A stretch of DNA of 64,000 bases, from positions 2,976,001 to 3,040,000 of the forward strand of contig CP018627.1 of NCBI GenBank assembly GCA_002021875.1, read 5' to 3'. The DNA comes from Streptomyces hygroscopicus (GTDB lineage Bacteria; Actinomycetota; Actinomycetes; Streptomycetales; Streptomycetaceae). Below the pieces are notes generated by a model. It had not been told where the DNA came from and ran no database searches. It was given only the letters and a program-made list of their open reading frames with translations. Shown piece by piece: positions 17,821 through 27,176 of this stretch. The first letter of the stretch is position 1; each line of letters starts with the position of its first letter. Position numbers and translations under genes: made by a program.

Positions 17821-19101
17821 GCCGGGCGGTGGGACCCCGGCACGGTGGTGGCCGAGATCGGCGCCCGTATCCGCGACCACGTCACCAACACCCGCACCGG
17901 GGACTTTTCCGCTGCCGGGCTCGGCATGGGTGCCTCGGGGGCGGCGCTGTTCCTCAGCGAGCTGAGCAGGAACGATCCGGGCCTGCGCCCGACCGTCCAC
18001 GCCCTGCTGGCGGCGGAGGCCGGGTACGCCGGTGCCAGAGGTCCCGGGCTGATCACGGGCCTGGGCAGTCTCGGCTTCGCCGCCAAGCACGCCGCCCGCT
18101 CGCCCCGGGACTACGCCACCGTACGGGGCCGAGTGGACGCGACCCTGCGGCATCGCCTCGGAACGGTCCTCGACGCCGAGTACGAGCGAATGGAATCCGG
18201 TGTCCCCGGGGCGGACCGGGAACACTTCGACGTCGTCTCCGGTGTGACCGGCCTCGGCCGGTACTTCCTCGCCGAGCCGTCCGACCCCGAAGCGGTCCAC
18301 GACGTGCTGCGGTATCTCGTCGCCCTCACCGAGCCCGTCAAGGCCGGGTCCGGGCCGCTGCCCGGCTGGTTCAGCCCCCCGTGGCCCGCCGCGGTGGACC
18401 CGCGGCGGCGGGAGTGGGTGCTCGACCTGGGGCTCGCCCACGGCATCGCCGGGCCGCTCGCGCTGCTGTCCCTGTGCTGGACGCGCGGACTGCGCGTCCC
18501 CGGCCACGACACGGCCATCCGCCGTATCGCCCGGTGGCTGATGAGCTGGCGCCAGGAGGACCCGGACGCGGGCCCCGGCTGGCCCGGTACGGTCTCCGCC
18601 GACCAGGAGCTGGCCCCCACCCGGCCCGCTCTGGGGCCGGGGCGCGCGAGCTGGTGCTACGGCGCTCCGGGAATCGCCCGCGCGCTGCAGCTCGCCGGAG
18701 TCGCGCTGGGCGAGGACGCGTGGGTGCACACCGCGGCGGAGGCGATGAGGGCGGTCTTCGCCCGCCCCGACGGACCGCGGGGGCTGGACGATCCCGGACT
18801 GTGCCACGGCCTCGCCGGGCTGGCCCGGATCACCGGGCGTATCGCCGACGAGCTGGACGACGCGTCGCTGTCCGCGCGGGCGGACGAGATCGCCGAGCGG
18901 CTGTGCGCCCGCTTCGACCCCGGCACGGCCTTCGGTTTTCCCACCGCGCCGGTGCTACCGCTCCGGCCGGAGCCGCTGGACGCGCCGACGTTCCTGGAGG
19001 GCGCGGCGGGCGTCGCCCTCGTCCTGCTCGGCCGGAGCACGCCGCCCGCCGGAACCGCCGACGGTGAGGTGCCGTGGGACGCCGCCCTGCTTCTGGCGTG
19101 A
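17764..19101 (+). CDS. lanC: Lanthionine synthetase C-like cyclase (LanC)
   Basis: A 445-residue LanC-like protein. The zinc ligands of lanthionine cyclases are present: Cys298 in SWCYG and Cys347-His348 in LCHGLAG. The GxxG-type repeats of the double (alpha/alpha) barrel are also visible (GLGMGASGAALFL, GLAHGIAGPLALL, YGAPGIARAL, LEGAAGVALVLLG). It would add Cys thiols to the dehydrated residues made by LanB on the FxLD precursor. ATG at 17764 overlaps the lanB stop (ATGA), so translation is coupled. The first about 15 residues come from 21-bp tandem repeats and are probably dispensable. No transporter or protease follows. Confidence 0.9.
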   Translation: MTTEASRVTAEASRVTAASAGRWDPGTVVAEIGARIRDHVTNTRTGDFSAAGLGMGASGAALFLSELSRNDPGLRPTVHALLAAEAGYAGARGPGLITGLGSLGFAAKHAARSPRDYATVRGRVDATLRHRLGTVLDAEYERMESGVPGADREHFDVVSGVTGLGRYFLAEPSDPEAVHDVLRYLVALTEPVKAGSGPLPGWFSPPWPAAVDPRRREWVLDLGLAHGIAGPLALLSLCWTRGLRVPGHDTAIRRIARWLMSWRQEDPDAGPGWPGTVSADQELAPTRPALGPGRASWCYGAPGIARALQLAGVALGEDAWVHTAAEAMRAVFARPDGPRGLDDPGLCHGLAGLARITGRIADELDDASLSARADEIAERLCARFDPGTAFGFPTAPVLPLRPEPLDAPTFLEGAAGVALVLLGRSTPPAGTADGEVPWDAALLLA

Positions 19102-19108
19102 TCCGATA

Positions 19109-19132
19109 CGGCGAGCGGCGGGCCGCTCGCCG
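19109..19132. terminator. Terminator after lanC
   Basis: CGGCGAGCGG (19109-19118) pairs with CCGCTCGCCG (19123-19132) around a four-base loop, followed by TTT. It lies between lanC and the convergent SorC-family gene. Confidence 0.85.
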
Positions 19133-19161
19133 TTTCCCCCTTGCCCGCCGCGACCGGCCCG

Positions 19162-20178
19162 CTACACGCCGTCCGGGTCGGCGCGGTCCAGGGCGGGGTG
19201 GGCGGCGGGGGTGGTTTCGGCGAGCAGGTAGTCCGCGGCGGCGGTGTCCGTGACCAGGCTGGTGACCAGGCCGGACCTCAGCACCGCCCCGATCGCCTCG
19301 GCCTTACGGCGGCCACCGGCGATGGCGACCACCTCGGGGATCCGGCGCAGCCGGTCGGCCTCCACGGTGATGCAGCGCTCGCCCAGGTCGCGGCCGATGC
19401 GGCGGCCCTCGGCGTCGAAGAGGTGGGCCGACATCTCGGCGGCGGCGCCCAGGCTCTCGTAGTGGGCCCGCTCCTTCTCGGTCAGCATGTCGTAGACCGT
19501 GGAGATCCCGGCCTCCCAGGAGCCGATGGAGACGCAGGCCACGGTGACCTTGTCGAAGTACTCGAAGGCGCGGGCGATACCGGTCTGGCCGCGCAGGGCG
19601 TCCGCGGTGGCCGTGTCCGGCAGCAGCATCGGCGCGTAGATGGGGTGCGCCTCCCCGCCCGAGACGGCGGCGGCGCGGCGCACCGCCTCGACCGAGCCGC
19701 GCTCGGCCGTGCCCGCGTCGTACACGCCGGTGAGCTGGACGACGGTGCACGGGGGCAGCCGGTGCAGCGCGGCCGCCATGTGGATCGTGGACCGCCCCCA
19801 GGCCAGCCCCAGCACATCCCCCTCGGTCACCAGCTCGCCCAGCAGGTCCGCGGCGACCTCGCCGAGGTTCTCCGGGTCCGGGGTGTCCGCCTCGGCGTCG
19901 GCCGGGGACTCCACGACGACCGCGTGGCGCAGCCCGTAGCGGGCGCGCAGGGCGTCGGAGCGCTCCGCGTCGAGCTCGGCGGGAACCCGGATCTCGATGC
20001 GCACCAGATCGCGCTCGAGCGCCGTCTCGAGCACCCGCGCGACCTTGAAGCGGCTGACGCCGAACTCCTCGGCGATCTGGATCTTGGACTTGCCCTCGAG
20101 GTAGAAGCGGCGCGCCATGGCCGCCGCCTGCACCAGTTCGGCGGGTCCCATCCGCGTGGCTGAACGGCCCGTCGACAC
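19162..20178 (-). CDS. SorC/DeoR-type sugar-responsive transcriptional regulator
   Basis: A 338-residue regulator. The N-terminal HTH (ARRFYLEGKSKIQIAEEF, residues about 22-50 with GVSRFKVARVLE) is joined to a SorC sugar-phosphate-binding domain (LGLAWGRST, VQLTGVY, VSIGSWEAGIST, VAIAGGRRKAEAI). SorC proteins are tetrameric repressors released by phosphorylated sugars. GTG at 20178 is preferred over the GTG at 20199 because GAGGAG lies six bases before it. It is 108 bases downstream of the ribulose-phosphate 3-epimerase gene on the same strand, which suggests a role in pentose phosphate or related sugar metabolism. Confidence 0.85.
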   Translation of the reverse strand: MSTGRSATRMGPAELVQAAAMARRFYLEGKSKIQIAEEFGVSRFKVARVLETALERDLVRIEIRVPAELDAERSDALRARYGLRHAVVVESPADAEADTPDPENLGEVAADLLGELVTEGDVLGLAWGRSTIHMAAALHRLPPCTVVQLTGVYDAGTAERGSVEAVRRAAAVSGGEAHPIYAPMLLPDTATADALRGQTGIARAFEYFDKVTVACVSIGSWEAGISTVYDMLTEKERAHYESLGAAAEMSAHLFDAEGRRIGRDLGERCITVEADRLRRIPEVVAIAGGRRKAEAIGAVLRSGLVTSLVTDTAAADYLLAETTPAAHPALDRADPDGV

Positions 20179-20286
20179 CGCGGTCTCCTCACTATTCACT
20201 GTCCGGACTCACCGTTCATCCTGTCAGAAACGGCGGAGTTGGTTCGCCCTTCACCCTTGAGTTCACCGACCGGTAGCTACGTCGCC

Positions 20287-20961
20287 TCATGTTCCGGGGG
20301 TGCCAGTCGCCTTCTCGGCGAGCTGGCGCAGTGCCTGTACGGCCTTGGCCGGGTCGTCGGCGCCGTAGACGGCCGAGCCCGCCACGAAGACATCGGCGCC
20401 CGCCTCGGCGCACCGCTCGATGGTGGCGGCCGAGACCCCGCCGTCCACCTGGAGCCACATCTGGAGTCCATGCTTGTCGATGAGCTGCCGGGTACGGCGG
20501 ATCTTCGGCAGCATGATGTCCAGGAACGCCTGGCCGCCGAAGCCGGGTTCCACGGTCATCACCAGCAGCATGTCCAGCTCGGGCAGCAGATCCTCGTACG
20601 GCTCGATGGGCGTGGCCGGCTTGAGCGCCATCGAGGCCCGCGCGCCCTTGGCCCGGATCTCGCGCGCCAGCCGCACCGGCGCGGCCGCGGCCTCCACATG
20701 GAAGGTGACGGAACCGGCGCCCGCCTCGATGTACTGCGGCGCCCAGCGGTCCGGGTCGTCGATCATGAGATGGCAGTCCAGCGGGGTTTCCGTGGCCCTG
20801 CCCAGCGACTCGACCACCGGAACCCCGAGGGTGAGGTTGGGGACGAAGTGGTTGTCCATGACGTCGACGTGGAGCCAGTCGGCACCCTCGACCGCCTTCG
20901 CCTCATCCGCGAGGCGGGAGAAGTCCGCGGACAGGATGCTGGGGTTGATCTGCAAGGCCAT
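20287..20961 (-). CDS. rpe: Ribulose-phosphate 3-epimerase
   Basis: A 224-residue TIM-barrel enzyme. It interconverts ribulose 5-phosphate and xylulose 5-phosphate in the pentose phosphate pathway. Family motifs are complete: [10 protein letters not shown] at the N-terminus, [12 protein letters not shown] (metal-binding His/Asp), [16 protein letters not shown] and VDGGVS. ATG at 20961 gives the normal length; the longer upstream frame is not supported. The SorC-type regulator gene lies downstream on the same strand and may be cotranscribed. Confidence 0.95.
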   Translation of the reverse strand: MALQINPSILSADFSRLADEAKAVEGADWLHVDVMDNHFVPNLTLGVPVVESLGRATETPLDCHLMIDDPDRWAPQYIEAGAGSVTFHVEAAAAPVRLAREIRAKGARASMALKPATPIEPYEDLLPELDMLLVMTVEPGFGGQAFLDIMLPKIRRTRQLIDKHGLQMWLQVDGGVSAATIERCAEAGADVFVAGSAVYGADDPAKAVQALRQLAEKATGTPGT

Positions 20962-21143
20962 GCCACCAGCCTCCCACGGTCCGCGCCGGTCCATGGAGCC
21001 GGGATCATCGCAACGGCCCGCACCGCCGTGATCACTTGGTTCCGCCCCGATCGACCGCTCCGATCGACGCACGGCGACGGAGCCAGGACCATGAAGAAGT
21101 CGGATGAAACCCCTAGACATCACGTGCAAACAGGCAACCCACC

Positions 21144-22088
21144 ATGACGAGCGATCGAATACCCCGGCATCTGCCCCGGCATCCCCGCACCGCGGTGTGC
21201 GCGGCGCTGACCGCGGCCGTCGTCGTATCGCCGGTCGCCGGGGCCGGGCCCGCCTCCGCCGCGGCCACGGCACCGCGGCCGGTCTGCGTCTCGCACCAGT
21301 CCGGGCTGGCCGGCAAGCTGTCCAAGGACATCGCCGCGGCGCTGCGCGGCCGGTCCGGCACCATCGCGATCAGCCTCCGCGACCACGCCACCGACACCCG
21401 CTGCACCCTGCGCGCGAACCAGCGGTTCGACTCCGCGAGCGTGGTGAAGGCGACGGTCCTGGGAACGCTGCTGTGGGATGCGCAACGGCACCACCGGCCG
21501 CTGACCAAGAGCGAGCAGACCCTCGCCAAGGCCATGATCACCAAGTCGGACAACGCCTCGACCAGCAAGCTGTGGAAGAAGCTCAAAGCCTCCCGGGTCA
21601 AGGCGTTCCTGCGGGCGGCGGGCATGGACGCCACCGTGCCCGGCAAGAACGGCTACTGGGGCCTCACCCGGATCACCGCGAACGACCAGGAGCGGCTCCT
21701 GGACCTGATCACCCACCCGAACACGGTGCTGACCGACGCCTCCCGCCGCTACATCCTCTCGCTGATGGGCAAGGTCATCCGCGAACAGCGCTGGGGCACC
21801 CCGGCCGGCGCCCCGGGCGGGGTGCGGATCGAGGTGAAGAACGGCTGGCTGGAGCGGTCCACCCACGGCTGGCGGGTGCACAGCATCGGCGCCTTCACCG
21901 GCGGCGGCCACGACTACACCCTCACCGTGCTCACCCAGGACAACCGCACCATGAAGGCGGGCGTGGCCACCATCGAGGCGGTGGCGCGCGCGGTGCACAA
22001 GGACCTCAACCCCACCGCCCACGCGGCCACCGTCTACGCCCCGACCGACCGGCCGCGGGAAGCGCTTCCGGCGGTCCCGAAGGACTGA
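21144..22088 (+). CDS. Secreted serine hydrolase, class A beta-lactamase fold
   Basis: A 314-residue exported protein. A signal peptide with a hydrophobic core is visible at about residues 17-39, with an Ala-x-Ala cleavage site near 37-40. The mature part has the beta-lactamase/penicillin-binding fold motifs: Ser99-V-V-Lys102 (SxxK), KSDNAS (SDN) and KNGW in place of KTG. The KTG variant and the missing Glu166-type omega loop argue against an efficient beta-lactamase. A D,D-peptidase-like or esterase activity is possible. It stands alone between rpe and the convergent rsmB. Function beyond the fold is uncertain. Confidence 0.8.
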   Translation: MTSDRIPRHLPRHPRTAVCAALTAAVVVSPVAGAGPASAAATAPRPVCVSHQSGLAGKLSKDIAAALRGRSGTIAISLRDHATDTRCTLRANQRFDSASVVKATVLGTLLWDAQRHHRPLTKSEQTLAKAMITKSDNASTSKLWKKLKASRVKAFLRAAGMDATVPGKNGYWGLTRITANDQERLLDLITHPNTVLTDASRRYILSLMGKVIREQRWGTPAGAPGGVRIEVKNGWLERSTHGWRVHSIGAFTGGGHDYTLTVLTQDNRTMKAGVATIEAVARAVHKDLNPTAHAATVYAPTDRPREALPAVPKD

Positions 22089-22152
22089 CGCGCCGCTCAC
22101 CGCGGCCGTGCGACGCCCCGGGGCCGCTCACTCCGGGAACCCGCGTGATGAG

Positions 22153-22205
22153 CGGGCGCGGTCAGCCGGTCCGGCGCGAACGGGCGCGGTCAGCCGGTCC
22201 GGCGC
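22153..22205. repeat. 25-bp direct repeat overlapping the rsmB stop
   Basis: Two identical 25-base copies (22153-22177 and 22181-22205), each containing GGCGCGGTCAGCCGGTCC, are separated by three bases. The second copy covers the last codons and stop of rsmB, so the 3' end of that gene has been duplicated. Confidence 0.9.
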
Positions 22206-23659
22206 AGCAGGGCCAGATACATGGCGTCCGTACCGTGCCGGTGCGGCCACAACTGGACGTCCGGGCCGTCGCCCAGCTCGGGCACCCCCGGCAGCAACGG
22301 ACGGGCGTCGATCCACTCCGCGGAGACGGCCGGGCCGCCACGCCCCCTGAGGACGTCCTCGACCACGGCCTTGGTCTCGGCCGGATGCGGGGAACAGGTC
22401 GCATAGCCGACCACGCCGCCGATCCGCGCCGAGGCCAGGGCCTCCCGCAGCAGCCCGCGCTGCAGCGGGGCGAAGCCGTCGAGGTCCTCGGGGCGGCGCC
22501 GCCAGCGCGCCTCGGGGCGGCGGCGCAGCGCACCGAGCCCGGTGCACGGCACATCCACCAGCACCCGGTCGAAGGCGCCGGGCCGCCACGGCGGCCGGGT
22601 GCCGTCCGCGGCGATCACCTGGTACGGGCCGGGGTTGCCCGCCAGGGCCCTGGCCACCAGCCGGGCCCGGTGCGGCTGCTTCTCGGCGGCCAGCAGCGCG
22701 GCGCCGCGCTCCGCGGCCAGCGCGGCGAGCAGCGCGGCCTTGCCGCCGGGGCCCGCGCAGCCGTCCAGCCAGCGCCGGTCCTCCCCCTCCAGCGGCGCGT
22801 TCGCCAGCGCGAGGGCCACCAACTGGCTGCCCTCGTCCTGGACCCCGGCGCGCCCCTCGCGCACCGCCTCCAGCGCCCCGGGCTCCCCGCCCTCGGTGAG
22901 CCGCACCGCGTACGGGGACCAGCGGCCCGGTACCGCGGCCCCCTCGCCGACCGCGTCCAGCAGCTCCCCGGCCGTGGACCGGCCGGGCCGGGCGACGAGG
23001 GTGACCTCGGGCCGTTCGTTGTCGGCGGCCAGCAGCTCCTCGATCCCGGAGCTGCCGCCGCCGAGCGCGTCCCACAGGGCGGAGACGACCCAGCGCGGAT
23101 GCGAGTGGCGGACGCCCAGATGCTCCTCGGGGTCCTCGTCGTAGGGCGGGGCGACCCGCTCCAGCCAGCCGTCCAGGTCATGGGCGGCGATCCTGCGCAG
23201 CACGGCGTTGACGAACTTGGCCCGTCCGTCGCCGAGCACCACCCGGGCCAGCTCGACGCTCGCCGAGACGGCGGCGTGCGTGGGGATACGGGTCCCCAGT
23301 AGCTGATGGGCGCCGAGGTTCAGCACGTCGAGCACGGGCGGATCCACCTCGCGCAGCGGGCGGTCCACGCATTCGGCGATGATCGCGTCGTAGGTGCCCT
23401 GATGGCGCAGGGTGCCGTAGACCAGCTCGGTGGCGAGCGCCGCGTCCCGGGCGTCGAACCGCGGCCCGCCGGCCTCCGCGCTCTCCCGCGCCTTGCGCAG
23501 CAGGGGCGGGAGAACGAGGTTGGCGTACGCGTCCCGTTCGTCGACCGCCCGCAGCGCCTCGAAGGCGAGGATCCGCACGGGGTCCTTCTGCGGGCGGCGG
23601 TAGGGCTTGCCAGGCCGGTTCGGGGCGTGGGGACGGCGACGACGGGGCTGGTCGGTCAC
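22190..23659 (-). CDS. rsmB: 16S rRNA (cytosine-C5) methyltransferase RsmB/NOL1-NOP2 type
   Basis: A 489-residue protein. An N-terminal NusB-like RNA-binding domain (residues about 28-170; LATELVYGTLRHQGTYDAII, AKFVNAVLRRI) precedes an SAM methyltransferase domain. The latter has the motif I segment DGCAGPGGKAA and both catalytic cysteines, DVPCTGLG and GYATCSPHPAE. It methylates C967 of 16S rRNA by analogy to RsmB. The actinobacterial neighbours fmt and rpe fit the usual fmt-rsmB-rpe grouping, although here an ABC exporter gene lies between fmt and rsmB. The start is GTG. Confidence 0.9.
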   Translation of the reverse strand: MTDQPRRRRPHAPNRPGKPYRRPQKDPVRILAFEALRAVDERDAYANLVLPPLLRKARESAEAGGPRFDARDAALATELVYGTLRHQGTYDAIIAECVDRPLREVDPPVLDVLNLGAHQLLGTRIPTHAAVSASVELARVVLGDGRAKFVNAVLRRIAAHDLDGWLERVAPPYDEDPEEHLGVRHSHPRWVVSALWDALGGGSSGIEELLAADNERPEVTLVARPGRSTAGELLDAVGEGAAVPGRWSPYAVRLTEGGEPGALEAVREGRAGVQDEGSQLVALALANAPLEGEDRRWLDGCAGPGGKAALLAALAAERGAALLAAEKQPHRARLVARALAGNPGPYQVIAADGTRPPWRPGAFDRVLVDVPCTGLGALRRRPEARWRRRPEDLDGFAPLQRGLLREALASARIGGVVGYATCSPHPAETKAVVEDVLRGRGGPAVSAEWIDARPLLPGVPELGDGPDVQLWPHRHGTDAMYLALLRRTG

Positions 23660-23703
23660 GGGAAATGTGCTCCGGGGGACGGATCGGGCTCGAAGGGACC
23701 AGC

Positions 23704-25719
23704 CTACGTCGCCGGGGCCTCGGCGGCCGTGGGGCCGCCATCCAGGGCCGTGACCTTGGCGCTGGTGCCGGGGGCGCTCGCTCCGTCCACGGCCGTCACC
23801 GTCGCGCCCATACCGGGGGCGCCCACCGCGTCCACGGCGAATCCGCCGCCCATCGCGGCCGGCTGCTCGAACTGGGTGCGGTACAGCTCCTCGTAGCGCC
23901 CTCCGGCGGCCAGCAGCGCGGTGTGCGTACCGCGCTCCACGATCCGCCCGCCCTCGACGACGAGAATGAGATCCGCCGCCCGAACTGTGGACAGCCGGTG
24001 GGCGATCACCACCGCGGTGCGCCCCTCCAGCGCCTCGCCGAGCGCCTCCTGCACATCCGCCTCCGAAGTGGAGTCCAGATGCGCGGTGGCCTCGTCGAGG
24101 ATCACCACCCGGGGCCGGGCCAGCAGCAGCCGGGCGATGGTCAGCCGCTGGCGCTCACCGCCGGAGAGCCGGTAGCCGCGCTCGCCCACGACGGTCTCGA
24201 GACCGTCCGTCAGGGACGCGATCAGCCCCTCCAGCCGGGCCCGGCGCAGCACTTCCCACAGCTCCTCGTCGGTGGCCTCCGGCCGGGCCAGCAGCAGATT
24301 GGCGCGGATCGAGTCATGGAAGAGATGGCCGTCCTGCGTGACCATGCCGAGAGTGGCGCGGATCGAATCGGCGGTCAGATCGCGGACGTCCACCCCGGAG
24401 AGCCGTACGGCGCCGCCATCGGCGTCGTAAAGCCTGGGCAGCAGCTGCGCGATGGTCGACTTCCCGGCGCCGGAGGAGCCCACCAGCGCGACCATCTGGC
24501 CCGGTTCGGCCCGGAAGGAAAGCTGGTGCAGGACCTGGACACCACCGCGGGTGTCCAGGGTGGCGACCTCCTCCAGGGAGGCGAGGGAGACCTTGTCCGC
24601 GGCCGGGTAGCCGAAGTCCACACGGTCGAACTCGACGGACACGGGCCCGTCGGGGACCTCCCGGGCGTCCGGCTTCTCCTTGATCAGCGGCTCGAGGTCG
24701 AGCACCTCGAAGACCCGCTCGAAGCTGACGAGCGCGCTCATGACCTCGACCCGCGCCCCGGCCAGCGCGGTCAGCGGCGCGTACAGCCGGGTGAGGAGCA
24801 GCGCGAGCGCGACGACGGCGCCGGGGTCGAGCCGCCCGTGCAGCGCGAACCAGCCGCCGAGGCCGTAGACCAGGGCGAGGGCCAGGGCGGAGACGAGGGT
24901 CAGGGCGGTCACGAAGGAGACCTGGACCATCGCGGTCCGCACCCCGATGTCCCGCACCCGCCGGGTCCGCGCGGCGAATTCGGCGGACTCGTCGGCGGGC
25001 CGGCCGAAGAGCTTGACCAGGGTGGCCCCGGGCGCGGAGAAGCGCTCGGTCATCTGGGTGCTCATCGCGGCGTTGTGCGCGGCCGCCTCGCGGCGCAGCT
25101 TCGCCAGCCGTCCGCCCACCCGGCGCGCGGGCAGCAGGAAGAGGGGCAGGAGCACCAGCGTCAACAGGGTGATCTGCCACGAGATCCCCATCATGACGAC
25201 CAGAGTGAGCAGCAGCGTCACCATATTGCCGACCACCCCGGAGAGGGTGTCGCTGAACGCCCGCTGCGCGCCGATGACGTCGTTGTTGAGCCGGCTGACC
25301 AGCGCACCGGTGCGGGTCCGGGTGAAGAACGCCACCGGCATCCGCTGGACGTGGTCGAAGACGGAGGTGCGCAGATCGAGGATCAGCCCCTCGCCGATGT
25401 TCGCCGACAGCCAGCGGGTCAGCAGCCCGAGGGCCGCCTCCGCCACGGCGATCGCGGCGATGAGCCCGGCCAGCCCGAGCACCGTGTCCTGTCCCGAATG
25501 GTGGACGATCGCGTCCACCACCCGGCCGGCCAGCAGCGGCGTCGCCACCGCGAGCACCGCCGTGACCGTGCTCAGCACCAGGAACAGCTGCAGCTGACGG
25601 CGGTGCGGACGGGCAAAGGCGCCGATACGGCGCAGTGTCTCGCGGGAGAAGGGCCGCCGGTCGTCGCTGGCATTGGACGCCTGATACAGGGAATGCCAGG
25701 CGGTCACTTCGATGTCCAT
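23704..25719 (-). CDS. ABC exporter, fused membrane and ATPase domains
   Basis: A 671-residue half-transporter. Six transmembrane helices lie at about residues 45-340, then a nucleotide-binding domain with Walker A GSSGAGKST, signature LSGGERQR and Walker B VVILDEAT. The last about 45 residues are a low-complexity Gly/Ala/Val tail. ATG at 25719 is preferred because GGAGG lies six bases upstream; a GTG at 25722 is also possible. Proteins of this type export drugs or lipids, often as dimers. The promoter has MerR-type architecture with a 19-bp spacer and dyad. No MerR gene is next to it, so the regulator would be encoded elsewhere. Confidence 0.9.
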   Translation of the reverse strand: MDIEVTAWHSLYQASNASDDRRPFSRETLRRIGAFARPHRRQLQLFLVLSTVTAVLAVATPLLAGRVVDAIVHHSGQDTVLGLAGLIAAIAVAEAALGLLTRWLSANIGEGLILDLRTSVFDHVQRMPVAFFTRTRTGALVSRLNNDVIGAQRAFSDTLSGVVGNMVTLLLTLVVMMGISWQITLLTLVLLPLFLLPARRVGGRLAKLRREAAAHNAAMSTQMTERFSAPGATLVKLFGRPADESAEFAARTRRVRDIGVRTAMVQVSFVTALTLVSALALALVYGLGGWFALHGRLDPGAVVALALLLTRLYAPLTALAGARVEVMSALVSFERVFEVLDLEPLIKEKPDAREVPDGPVSVEFDRVDFGYPAADKVSLASLEEVATLDTRGGVQVLHQLSFRAEPGQMVALVGSSGAGKSTIAQLLPRLYDADGGAVRLSGVDVRDLTADSIRATLGMVTQDGHLFHDSIRANLLLARPEATDEELWEVLRRARLEGLIASLTDGLETVVGERGYRLSGGERQRLTIARLLLARPRVVILDEATAHLDSTSEADVQEALGEALEGRTAVVIAHRLSTVRAADLILVVEGGRIVERGTHTALLAAGGRYEELYRTQFEQPAAMGGGFAVDAVGAPGMGATVTAVDGASAPGTSAKVTALDGGPTAAEAPAT

Positions 25720-25744
25720 CACGTACCTCCGAGGTCTCGTGAGG

Positions 25745-25775
25745 AACGTAGGACTTCAACTCAGGTTGAAGTCAA
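25745..25775 (-). promoter_or_regulatory. MerR-type promoter with dyad in a 19-bp spacer
   Basis: On the minus strand TTGACT (25775-25770) and TACGTT (25750-25745) are separated by 19 bases. A perfect dyad, ACTTCAAC-TCAG-GTTGAAGT read on the plus strand (25753-25772), occupies the spacer. An overlong spacer with a dyad in it is the mark of promoters that MerR-family activators untwist. It lies 26 bases before the ABC exporter start. Confidence 0.65.
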
Positions 25776-25814
25776 CATCCGCCGCCCCGGCGCGCCCGAT
25801 GGCCGCCCTTCAGC

Positions 25815-25940
25815 CGTGTGGACCTGCTCAGGGTTCTGCCCTGTGGACCTGCTCGGTGTCAGCCCTGTGAACCTGCTCAGGCCCGCCGTGCCGCTGGGTC
25901 CGCCTCGGTCCTGTGGCGTGTGCCGCTGGGTCGGCCTCGG
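25815..25940. repeat. Degenerate short tandem repeats between the ABC exporter promoter and fmt
   Basis: Three imperfect units of about 24 bases contain GTGGACCTGCTC or GTGAACCTGCTC (25817-25890). Two units of about 29 bases containing CCGCTGGGTC follow (25891-25945). The array sits just downstream of the fmt stop codon. Confidence 0.6.
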
Positions 25941-25953
25941 CCCCGTGGCCCGC

Positions 25954-26886
25954 TCAGGCCCCGAGCCGCTCGCCCTCCGCGATCCGCACCCCGCGCGCCC
26001 AATCCGCCGCGAGCATCGGCTTCTTGCCCTGCGGCCGCACCCACGTCAGCTCGACGGCATGGCTGCCGGTGCCCACGTACACGGCCTTCTTGGTCGCGGC
26101 CAGCCGACCGGGCTCCAGATCCGTACGGTCCGCCACCGGCCGCGCCGAGACGACCTTCAGCCGCTCCTCACGGAAGGTGGTCCACGCACCCGGGGCGGGG
26201 GTGCACGCCCGCACCAGCCGGTCGACGCGCAGCGCGGGCGCCGTCCAGTCGATCTCCGCGTCCTCGACAGTGATCTTCGGGGCGAGCGAGATGCCCTCGG
26301 CCGGCTGCGGCACCGGGAGCAGGGTGCCGTTCTCGATGCCGTCCATCGTCGCTTCGAGCAACCCCGCACCGGCGAAGGCGAGCCGGGTCAGCAGATCACC
26401 GCTGGTGTCGGTGGCCCGCACCTCCTCCGTCACCACCCCGAACACCGGCCCGGAGTCCAGCCCTTCCTCGATCTGGAAGGTCGAGGCGCCGGTCATCTCG
26501 TCGCCCGCGAGCACGGAGTGCTGCACGGGTGCCGCGCCCCGCCACGCGGGGAGCAGCGAGAAGTGCAGATTGACCCAGCCGTGTGCCGGGATCTCCAGCG
26601 CCGCCTTGGGCAGCAACGCGCCGTAGGCCACCACCGGGCAGCAGTCCGGTGCGATCTCGCCGAGCCGGGCGAGGAACTCCGGATCGCGCGGCCTGGCGGG
26701 CTTGAGCACCTCGATACCCGCCTCCTCGGCCCGTTCGGCGACCGGGCTGGCCACCATCCGGCGACCGCGCCCGGCGGGCGCGTCGGGACGGGTCACCACG
26801 GCCACCACCTCGTGCTTCTCCGACGCGATCAGCGCGTCCAGAGCGGGCAGGGCGACCTCGGGGGTACCGGCGAACACGAGCCTCAT
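25954..26886 (-). CDS. fmt: Methionyl-tRNA formyltransferase
   Basis: A 310-residue enzyme that formylates initiator Met-tRNA using 10-formyltetrahydrofolate. The N-terminal [16 protein letters not shown] strand, the [15 protein letters not shown] folate-site segment with its Asn-His-Asp equivalents, and the C-terminal OB-like domain (residues about 205-310) are all in place. ATG at 26886 gives the standard length. It lies upstream of the ABC exporter gene on the same strand, but the repeat-filled gap and a separate exporter promoter make it a distinct unit. Confidence 0.95.
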   Translation of the reverse strand: MRLVFAGTPEVALPALDALIASEKHEVVAVVTRPDAPAGRGRRMVASPVAERAEEAGIEVLKPARPRDPEFLARLGEIAPDCCPVVAYGALLPKAALEIPAHGWVNLHFSLLPAWRGAAPVQHSVLAGDEMTGASTFQIEEGLDSGPVFGVVTEEVRATDTSGDLLTRLAFAGAGLLEATMDGIENGTLLPVPQPAEGISLAPKITVEDAEIDWTAPALRVDRLVRACTPAPGAWTTFREERLKVVSARPVADRTDLEPGRLAATKKAVYVGTGSHAVELTWVRPQGKKPMLAADWARGVRIAEGERLGA

Positions 26887-27041
26887 GGGTGGCGAACTAC
26901 CTCTCACACAGCGGATACGGCGGAACGTCGAACAGCCTCCGAAGTCTATGGTCCGCCGGCCGAGGGGGCGTACGGGCGGACTCCCGCACGCCCCGGACCG
27001 TGACCGACGGGCGGGTGCCGCGTTGGTCAAGGCAGATTGAC

Positions 27042-27071
27042 CGCATCGGGCCGCTGCCGCGGCCCGATGCG
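27042..27071 (+). terminator. Orphan hairpin with T-run upstream of the HTH gene
   Basis: A 13-bp perfect stem, CGCATCGGGCCGC (27042-27054) with its complement at 27059-27071, is followed by TTTCCC. It looks like a plus-strand terminator although no plus-strand gene ends before it. A GGTCAA/TTGACC dyad (27025-27042) immediately precedes it. It could end a leader or small RNA. Confidence 0.5.
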
Positions 27072-27176
27072 TTTCCCGCCGCCCGCTCGACTTCCCCATC
27101 CAGCATCAGCCCCCTCCCGTCCCCCTCCATCCCCTCACCCCCATCCCCCGTCAACGCCGGTTCGAGAGGCTTGTAC

